From assembly GCA_021770925.1 (NCBI GenBank), contig JAETPY010000014.1:1-39761 (forward strand): a stretch of DNA of 39,761 nt, in the 5' to 3' direction. The DNA comes from Erysipelotrichaceae bacterium. GTDB taxonomy: Bacteria > Bacillota_I > Bacilli_A > Erysipelotrichales > Coprobacillaceae. The position numbers and the translations under genes are program-made. This document shows, one piece after another, positions 33,682-39,761 of this stretch. The notes beneath the pieces were generated by a model, which was not told the DNA's origin, did not search any database, and saw nothing but the letters and a program-made list of their open reading frames with translations. Position 1 is the stretch's first letter. The number at the start of each line of letters is the position of its first letter.

Positions 33682-36360
33682 ATGAGCAAACAGACTTTAT
33701 TAGATGAAATTTATATGTTAAAAGAGGAAAATAAAAAATTACGGCAATTACTAACTAAATATGGATATATATTTGATGAAACTAAACTTAATTCTGCTGA
33801 TAAAATGAAAATATATTGCAGTTATTTTAGAGGTCGTGATGATATTTATGCCTGTTTTTATAAACAGTTCGTATTTCCAGCATGCTATAACCGAACAAAG
33901 GGAAATTGTTATTATGAAAAAGGTCATAAAGTTTGTTCAAAATGCAATAATGCAAATTTTATCCCGTTAACTGATGATGTAATAAGAAATCATATTTCTA
34001 AATCTGACCAAAGAGCAGGTTTATATCCATTGTTAAAAGATAACACATGCTATCTTTTAGCTATTGATTTTGATGAGGATGATTGGTTTGATGCTATGTT
34101 AAGTGTATATCGAGTTGCAAAAAGAAATGGTATTGACGCTTTAATGGAACGGTCTAAATCAGGAAATGGTGGGCATTTATGGGTATTTTTTGATAATAAT
34201 ATTTATGCGTCTTGTGCACGGAAATTAGGTTTTTTCTTATTAGATGAAGCAATGAAAATAAATAAGCGAATTTCATTTAATTCTTTTGATCGTTTATTTC
34301 CTAATCAAGATACCATGCCAATTGGTGGTTTTGGTAATTTAATAGCTTTGCCGATGCAATATTATGCTATAAATAACAATAAAAATACATTATTTATTGA
34401 TGAGGATGGAAAATTAGTAAGTAATCAGTTTATTCATCTTGCTAATATCAAAAAGACTAGTTTATTAAAAGTAGAAGAAATTTGCCAGAAAAATACTGAA
34501 AGAGTTTTTAATAATAAAATTAGTGAAGAAGCAGCTGTGAAATTTAATAATGAAATAAAAGTAGTTGAGGAATCAATGTTAAAAATTTATCGTTTAAATT
34601 TAAATGCACTTACACTTAATACAATTAAAAAAACAGCTTCAATTTGGAATCAGGAATATTTTTTATTTCAAAATATGCATCGTCCTATATATCATAAAAC
34701 AACTCCAGCTATTTTGTCTGAATATGAAGTATTAGATGAATATTTATATCTACCTAGAGGATTAAAAAAGAAGTTATTAAAAATTTTTGATGATAGATTA
34801 CAAATAGAAGAAAATACAGAATTAGGTCATAAAATAGAAGTTGAATTTAAAGGAAAGCTAGTTGAATATCAAGAGAAAATTATTGATGAATTAGATAAAT
34901 ATGATTTAGGTGTAGTTGAAGCTCCAACCGGTTCAGGTAAAACTATTATGGCTTTAGCGATGATTGCTAAATATAAAGTTAGTACATTAATAATTTTGCC
35001 TGGTAAAGAATTATTAAAACAATGGAAAAGACAAATTGATATATTTATTAAATATCCTCAGGCAAAGTTAAAAAGAGATCATTATATTGGAGAATATACA
35101 GGAAGCAAAAAGAAATTAATGGAAAATATTGATATAGCAACAATTCAATCATTAGTAAACATTGAAGATTTTAATATTTTACAAAAATATGGATTAGTAA
35201 TTATTGATGAATGTCACCATTGTGCTAGCAATACATATCGAACAGTATTAAAACGGCTGAATGCTAAAAGAATATATGGATTTACAGCTACACCAGAACG
35301 TCAAGATGGACTTGAAGAAATAACATATATGTATTTAGGAAAGATCGTTGCAAAAGTGAATGAGAAAGATATTGCTAAATATCGAGATTATGAGCAGGTT
35401 TTGATCCCTCGTTTTACAACGTTTACGATGCTGGAAGAAAAATCTAATTTTGTGGAAATTGTTAATATTCTTATAAAAAATGAAAAAAGAAATCATTTGA
35501 TCATTATGGATGTAATTAAGGAATTTAGAGAAAAAAGAAATATTATTATATTATCTGATCGAATAGAGCATCTTGAGTATTTATATGATCAATTAAGAAA
35601 TGTTGATGAACATGTTTATTTGTATTTAGGTAAAACTAATAAAAAAGATAAAGCAAATATTCTTGAAGAACTTAGATATACTAATGATTTTAATTACATA
35701 ATTTTAGCATCATCAAAACTTATTGGTGAGGGCTTTGATTTACCAAGTTTAGAAACTATGTTTGTGACAACACCATTTTCATGGAAAGGAAGGACAAAAC
35801 AATATTCAGGTAGACTACATCGCCAAAATGAAGGAAAAGAACTAGTAAGAATATATGATTATGTTGATCAAAAAGTTGGAAGACTAGCTAAAATATTTAA
35901 TACTCGGCTCAAGACCTATTTAAGTGAGGGGTATAAAATTTTAGAAAGTAAAGAACTTTCATCATTAAATCGATATTTGTATAGTAGTTATATTAAGGCA
36001 TTAGAATTGGACATGTTAAATGCAAAAGAGGAAATTATTATTTATAGTTCTAAGTTGACTTTTTCACTAATTAAAAAATCCTATCAGTTTATTCAATCTT
36101 TAATATACGATGGGATTAATGTAATTGTAATAATAAAATCACAGGTATCGAAAAATACTGATGAAACTGCATATTTAGAAGGACTTGGAGTAAAACTTAT
36201 TTATAGTGAGGCACAAATCAATAATATTATTATTGATAACAAGATTTTGTGGATACCAAATTATGGATATTATGAAAAACAGAAGAATGTAAATGCACTT
36301 CGTATTGAAGATGTTAATGTTATTGAGGAAATTATTTCAATGATAAAAGATAATGCTTAG
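33682..36360 (+). CDS. TOTE-type primase-helicase with degenerate PLD-like tail
   Basis: The 892-aa protein begins with a short coiled coil (KQTLLDEIYMLKEENKKLRQ), a Cys-rich stretch (about 65-95) and an archaeo-eukaryotic-primase-like domain: LLAIDFDEDDW (D-x-D, near 128) and SGNGGHLWVFF (the conserved His). An SF2 helicase follows: Walker A APTGSGKT near 413, IIDECHHCA near 508, GFTATPER, and motif VI QYSGRLHRQ. The last 115 residues resemble a PLD domain without the HxK catalytic pair. This architecture matches the TOTE conflict-system primase-helicases, inferred to act against invading DNA. ATG 33682 with GAGGAG is chosen over an ATG 24 nt upstream. Confidence 0.85.
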   Translation: MSKQTLLDEIYMLKEENKKLRQLLTKYGYIFDETKLNSADKMKIYCSYFRGRDDIYACFYKQFVFPACYNRTKGNCYYEKGHKVCSKCNNANFIPLTDDVIRNHISKSDQRAGLYPLLKDNTCYLLAIDFDEDDWFDAMLSVYRVAKRNGIDALMERSKSGNGGHLWVFFDNNIYASCARKLGFFLLDEAMKINKRISFNSFDRLFPNQDTMPIGGFGNLIALPMQYYAINNNKNTLFIDEDGKLVSNQFIHLANIKKTSLLKVEEICQKNTERVFNNKISEEAAVKFNNEIKVVEESMLKIYRLNLNALTLNTIKKTASIWNQEYFLFQNMHRPIYHKTTPAILSEYEVLDEYLYLPRGLKKKLLKIFDDRLQIEENTELGHKIEVEFKGKLVEYQEKIIDELDKYDLGVVEAPTGSGKTIMALAMIAKYKVSTLIILPGKELLKQWKRQIDIFIKYPQAKLKRDHYIGEYTGSKKKLMENIDIATIQSLVNIEDFNILQKYGLVIIDECHHCASNTYRTVLKRLNAKRIYGFTATPERQDGLEEITYMYLGKIVAKVNEKDIAKYRDYEQVLIPRFTTFTMLEEKSNFVEIVNILIKNEKRNHLIIMDVIKEFREKRNIIILSDRIEHLEYLYDQLRNVDEHVYLYLGKTNKKDKANILEELRYTNDFNYIILASSKLIGEGFDLPSLETMFVTTPFSWKGRTKQYSGRLHRQNEGKELVRIYDYVDQKVGRLAKIFNTRLKTYLSEGYKILESKELSSLNRYLYSSYIKALELDMLNAKEEIIIYSSKLTFSLIKKSYQFIQSLIYDGINVIVIIKSQVSKNTDETAYLEGLGVKLIYSEAQINNIIIDNKILWIPNYGYYEKQKNVNALRIEDVNVIEEIISMIKDNA

Positions 36361-36614
36361 GATGATTGATAATAAATGTGAAATCTTATAAGTATATAAT
36401 ATACTCTTTATTTGAAGGAGTTTAGATGAAAAGAGTTTAAAATTTTGTTTAGAAAAAGATTCAATAGAGTTAATTAAATGTGTTATATTATGCATGATGA
36501 AATGTCTTTTCGTTATGTTTTGGTTAGTGCTAAAAAGTATAACATAGGAATTTCATCTTTTTTAGGATAAGACGAAAAAAGATGATTACTAAGATATGAT
36601 CAGTAATCATTTTA
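36361..36614. other. Frameshifted remnant and two tandem hairpins
   Basis: AAGGAG followed by ATG near 36426 opens a frame that stops after four codons, while the neighbouring frame continues EKSLKFCLEKDSIELIKCVI, so a gene start has been lost. Downstream, GATGAAAT (36496) and ATTTCATC (36550-36557), with an inner TATGTT/AACATA pair, precede a T7 run. A second stem, ATGATTACT/AGTAATCAT (36582-36610), follows. Both look like terminators, perhaps serving the primase-helicase. Confidence 0.5.
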
Positions 36615-36928
36615 CTGTTTATATATACAAATTAAGAAGTAGTGTATTTGTACTATTTTATATAGATTTTTGACACTGCCTAGTTTTATGATAGGGTTAA
36701 AGAATAAAAATAATATTTATTCTAATATTGAAACTGGGGGTGGACACAGTGATATTAAATATTTACCTGTAAATAAAGAGAAAAAGAGGTTTTATCTTAG
36801 AGCTAAAGCTGGTTAAAGATAAAGATCTCTATGATACTGCTATTGAAGGCTGCAATAGATTGTTGAAAAATGATATTTGGAAGGAAAAAGGGTTCGCGGG
36901 TATCAGGAAATAGCAGGTTATGGAATAG
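36615..36928 (+). pseudogene. Unidentified coding scraps
   Basis: Readable fragments such as IETGGGHSDIKYLPVNKEK (about 36728) and LYDTAIEGCNRLLKNDIWK (about 36828) are separated by stops and shifts. They look like pieces of a dead gene, but I cannot name it. Confidence 0.35.
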
Positions 36929-38869
36929 CTACTCCATATTTTCTAATAAGTTATTAATAAAACTGTCATAATTATGACTATGAATAATACTTTGCTGTAA
37001 CTTAGAATTATTAACAATCTCAATAAAGATATCATAAAGGTGTTCAATGTCTTGCTGGTCACCTTGTTTTATTGCAAGTAAAAAAACGATTTGAACTGTA
37101 TCCTGCTGATGCCAGCTTAGAGGTTTATCAATGATGGCTACTGCAACTTTAGTATCTTTAGCACATAAACGCATCGGATGAGGTAAAGCGAATACTTCAT
37201 TCATATTAGTTTTAGCTAAGTTTTCACGCTCAATTACATAATCAAAATAGTCTGTATCAACTATATTCTGATTTTCCATTAATTGGCACATTTGCTTTAG
37301 TAAAGCTTCTTTAGAGTCTATTTTATCTAAATGAATAAATAGATTTTTATCAAAAAATTTATTAGATTTCTTCATTTTATTTAAAGAGATTGTAGTAAGA
37401 AACTTAGAAATAGCTTCAATGTCTTGATTGTTTAAAGCAAAGTCAACTGTTATTGTTGGAATATAATCACTCTTTAAAGGAATTGTAGAAATGACAAAGT
37501 CAATATTTATCAATTCTCTTTTAGTATAATTAATAAATTCATTATATGAGGCTTTACGAACAATTGTAATTTTATCTTTAAAAAAGACATTTATTCTAGC
37601 TTCTAACATTCTAGCTGTTGCTTGGCCAGAACCGCAAACTAGAATAACACTTTTACTTTGAAGATTACCAGAGAAACAGCGTTCAATAGCGGCTCCAATA
37701 TGTAATGAAACATAACCAACTTCATCTTCAGTTAATATATATGGTGGAGTATTGAATATTTTAGATGTACAGGTTAATGTGATTTCAAAGGCTAATGGGA
37801 AATTAGTTTTAATTGTATTTAATAAAGGATTACGTTTGTTTAATGAAAAAGATTTGGTGTTTAGAATTGATTTAAAATGAAAGAAGAGATCATGTAATAA
37901 GATTTCATCATTGCGTAAATCAAAATTATAATCTAAATAAATATTATTTAATAGTTCTTTAACTAACGTTTTAATGCGACTGTCATTGGTAGCCAAATCA
38001 TCTAATTGAGTATTAGCGACTAAGTGAGAGTATATATATTTCTTTTCTCCTTCACTAATAGTAATATCAAAGCTGTTTTCAATTTCAATTGAGATATCAT
38101 TAATGAAGCTAGTATAATTATCATCAATCTTAATCATGTTATTGGTATTGATATAGCAGTCATACTGGATACGGGAAATCATCAAAGCAAAATGGATAAT
38201 TAGATTTTTAAAATTAAAGTCGCTGGTTTTAATATGCGCATGTTTTAATTTACTAGAAATAATTTGTTTGAGTAAATCAAGATCAATTCCTTCAAATAAA
38301 GTATATTCATCTTTAGTAAAGCCAGTAACGTAGTTTTGAAAATTAAATGATAAAACATTTTCAACTAAACATTTGCGTTTATCATCTTCATTACCTATTA
38401 CTTTAACTCCAACATTAGTTTTTGAAATATATTCAAGATTATATTTAGAAAAAATATTTTTTAAAGTCTTGATATAATTTTGCAAAGTATTTTTACTGAC
38501 GTATATATTATCAGCTAAATCATCAAGAGTCACATACTCATCACTATATAATAATAAATTTAATAAATATTTGATACGGTCTTGAGAAGTATCTAATTCA
38601 GGATTGCTTGATTTTATTTGTTTTATTGAAGATAAAAAAGTATTGTATTTTTCTTGATCACTGATTTCAATATAATATCCTGCTTTTCTTTTCAATCTTA
38701 TTTGGGCACCATTTTTTTCAAGAATTTCATTTATTGCCTGAATATCACTACGGATAGTACGATCAGTTATCTTTAATAATGAAGATAACTTGTTTGCAGA
38801 AACTATGTTATCTTGTCTAATATAGTCAAAGATTTCATTTAAACGATTGTATGGAAACATTTTTATCAC
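36929..38869 (-). CDS. PRD-containing PTS regulator (MtlR/LicR-type activator)
   Basis: This 646-aa regulator has an N-terminal winged HTH (RLNEIFDYIRQDNIVSANKLSSLLKITDRTIR), a second Mga-like HTH (about 80-150, YVTLDDLADNIYVSKNTLQNYIKTL), two PRD domains (about 190-400), an EIIB-like domain (VILVCGSGQATARMLEARI near 410) and an EIIA-like domain with FALPHPMRLCA (phosphorylatable His) at the C-terminus. Such proteins activate sugar PTS operons according to phosphorylation by the PTS. GTG 38867-38869 is the best start, with AAGGAAGG upstream. It is divergent from an EIIA-EIIB operon, its probable target. Confidence 0.93.
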   Translation of the reverse strand: MIKMFPYNRLNEIFDYIRQDNIVSANKLSSLLKITDRTIRSDIQAINEILEKNGAQIRLKRKAGYYIEISDQEKYNTFLSSIKQIKSSNPELDTSQDRIKYLLNLLLYSDEYVTLDDLADNIYVSKNTLQNYIKTLKNIFSKYNLEYISKTNVGVKVIGNEDDKRKCLVENVLSFNFQNYVTGFTKDEYTLFEGIDLDLLKQIISSKLKHAHIKTSDFNFKNLIIHFALMISRIQYDCYINTNNMIKIDDNYTSFINDISIEIENSFDITISEGEKKYIYSHLVANTQLDDLATNDSRIKTLVKELLNNIYLDYNFDLRNDEILLHDLFFHFKSILNTKSFSLNKRNPLLNTIKTNFPLAFEITLTCTSKIFNTPPYILTEDEVGYVSLHIGAAIERCFSGNLQSKSVILVCGSGQATARMLEARINVFFKDKITIVRKASYNEFINYTKRELINIDFVISTIPLKSDYIPTITVDFALNNQDIEAISKFLTTISLNKMKKSNKFFDKNLFIHLDKIDSKEALLKQMCQLMENQNIVDTDYFDYVIERENLAKTNMNEVFALPHPMRLCAKDTKVAVAIIDKPLSWHQQDTVQIVFLLAIKQGDQQDIEHLYDIFIEIVNNSKLQQSIIHSHNYDSFINNLLENME

Positions 38870-38893
38870 GGTTCCTTCCTTATTATATCTATT

Positions 38894-38922
38894 ATTGTAT
38901 AGATAATTAATTTTTTATGCAA
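38894..38922 (-). promoter_or_regulatory. Promoter of the PRD regulator gene
   Basis: Minus-strand TTGCAT (38917-38922) and TACAAT (38894-38899) with a 17-nt spacer. Confidence 0.7.
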
Positions 38923-38930
38923 ATAATTAA

Positions 38931-38993
38931 TTTCCAAAATAAAATGGAAATCCTGGTATTTATTTAACAAAAGTTTCCAATAATAAATGGAAA
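38931..38993. promoter_or_regulatory. Two identical-architecture operators for the PTS regulator
   Basis: TTTCCA-N8-TGGAAA occurs twice, at 38931-38950 and 38974-38993. The centres are 43 bp apart, about four helical turns, so two dimers would lie on one face. They lie upstream of the PTS promoter candidate (TTGAAA 39003, TAAACT 39026, 17-nt spacer), at the right distance for an activator. Confidence 0.8.
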
Positions 38994-39056
38994 TAGCATT
39001 GATTGAAATAATATTAAATTCAGGATAAACTGTAGATGTAACAAGGAGGTATCGAA

Positions 39057-39509
39057 GTGATGCTTAAAGAAAATTATATATTTTTAGATGTCAAAGCTAA
39101 AAACAAGGAACAGATATTGAGGTTTATTGTTGATAAAGCATATGAAAATGGCATTTGTGATAGTAGTGAGGGACTGCTTGAAGATTTAAAAAAAAGAGAA
39201 GCAGAATTTCCAACTGGTTTACAAGATGGATTTGCTATTCCTCATGCTCGCAGCAGTCATGTAAAAAAAGCAGCTATTTTGTATTTGCGCTGTGATGAAG
39301 CTTTAGAATGGGGAACAATGGATGATAAGAAAGTAAATTATTTATTTTCGTTACTTGTTCCTGAAGAAAATGAAGGAAATCTTCATTTGATGATGATATC
39401 TAAATTAGCGACTTGTTTATTAGAGGATGATTTTAAAGATACATTAAAATCGGTAACTAATAAAAAGGAACTAAAAGATTATATATTAAAAAATATGGAG
39501 GTAGACTAA
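39057..39509 (+). CDS. PTS EIIA component, fructose/mannitol family
   Basis: This 150-aa EIIA domain takes phosphate from HPr and passes it to EIIB. The active-site block FPTGLQDGFAIPHARSSHV includes the phosphorylated His near residue 64, and DFKDTLKSV and KKELKDYIL end the domain as usual. GTG 39057 and ATG 39060 are adjacent starts; AAGGAGG at 39043-39049 fits the GTG best. It is a free-standing EIIA, followed with no gap by EIIB, so the permease is built from separate polypeptides. Confidence 0.93.
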   Translation: MMLKENYIFLDVKAKNKEQILRFIVDKAYENGICDSSEGLLEDLKKREAEFPTGLQDGFAIPHARSSHVKKAAILYLRCDEALEWGTMDDKKVNYLFSLLVPEENEGNLHLMMISKLATCLLEDDFKDTLKSVTNKKELKDYILKNMEVD

Positions 39510-39761
39510 ATGAAAATTGTAGGTATTTCAGCTTGTCCAGCAGGACTGGCACATACTCCTATGGCGGCAAAAGCTTTAGAAAAAGCTGGTGCAAAATTAG
39601 GATATGATTTAAAAATGGAACAGCAGGGAAGTATGGGACAGATCAACACAATTAGCGATGAGGAAGCTAAGAAATGTGATTTTGTAATCATAGCTTCAGA
39701 TCAAAAAATTATAGGAATGGAACGTTTTGAAGGGAAACCAGTTATTCGTGTTGATATTACA
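39510..39761 (+). CDS. PTS EIIB component, fructose family (partial at window edge)
   Basis: The 84 visible codons give a fructose-type EIIB start: KIVGISACPAGLAHTPMAA with the phosphorylated Cys at residue 8, followed by the G-rich strand and CDFVIIASDQKI, then RFEGKPVIRVDI. Fructose-type EIIB is about 100 aa or is fused to EIIC; the window ends before that can be decided. AATATGGAGG lies before the ATG, which begins right after the EIIA stop. The true end is outside the window. Confidence 0.9.
   Translation, partial: MKIVGISACPAGLAHTPMAAKALEKAGAKLGYDLKMEQQGSMGQINTISDEEAKKCDFVIIASDQKIIGMERFEGKPVIRVDIT

Noticed and set aside
1-39761. CRISPR arrays, tRNA or rRNA genes, prophage modules
   Set aside because: No regularly spaced direct repeats, no cloverleaf with a T-loop motif and no phage structural genes were seen on reading through both strands; a covariance search could still find something divergent.

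Overview
The window is about 40 kb of very AT-rich chromosomal DNA from a low-GC Firmicute. The best guess is an Erysipelotrichia-type gut anaerobe (Thomasclavelia/Coprobacillus-like), judged from the base composition, the archaeal/eukaryotic-type prolyl-tRNA synthetase and the overall gene content. That placement is inference; the window holds no rRNA or tRNA gene to confirm it.

Layout. 1-607 is gene-free or decayed. 629-6687 (+) carries a GNAT acetyltransferase, sbcD-sbcC (DNA end processing) and proS. 6738-8556 is a MarR-MATE efflux operon whose promoter sits wholly inside a large perfect palindrome. 8742-9356 (-) is a cyclophilin lipoprotein. 9567-13677 (+) holds a pyridoxal kinase, a TatD-associated-type radical SAM protein, a CX5R phosphatase, a small helix-turn-helix-like protein and an NCS2 purine permease. 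14054-14767 (+) is an orphan secreted protein followed by a 51-aa membrane protein. 14879-20859 contains TspO, exonuclease III, a 31-aa membrane peptide, a sodium symporter, a MarR-TauE operon and a YtcJ-like amidohydrolase, most of them on the minus strand. 20979-24360 is a decaying block: a CoA-binding protein gene with an ATA where its start codon should be, two uncharacterised genes broken by indels and stops, and an unidentified remnant. 24376-26121 (-) is oligoendopeptidase F.

26498-36360 is a defence-type island. It holds a PLD-helicase (ResIII/DUF3427 type), a Vsr mismatch endonuclease with a coupled 30-aa membrane peptide, a divergent type II restriction-modification pair of the EcoRII/SsoII kind, scraps of an IS66-like element and of an AAA-ATPase/PD-(D/E)XK gene, and a large TOTE-type primase-helicase. 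The methyltransferase has an N-terminal helix-turn-helix, and the 105-bp R/M intergenic region contains a 15-bp palindrome almost identical to the operator I remember for M.SsoII, centred inside a larger dyad. This suggests a self-regulating RM system in which Vsr repairs the T:G mismatches that cytosine-5 methylation creates.

36929-39761 is the start of a fructose/mannitol-type PTS locus: a PRD-containing activator (-) divergent from EIIA and EIIB (+, cut by the window edge), with two identical-architecture palindromes between them.

Two cross-cutting observations stand out. First, a roughly 130-bp hairpin-forming element occurs twice (16348-16490 and, inverted, about 26361-26470) and looks like a dispersed repeat family. 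Second, several genes end inside their own terminators, in two cases with the stop codon in the hairpin loop.
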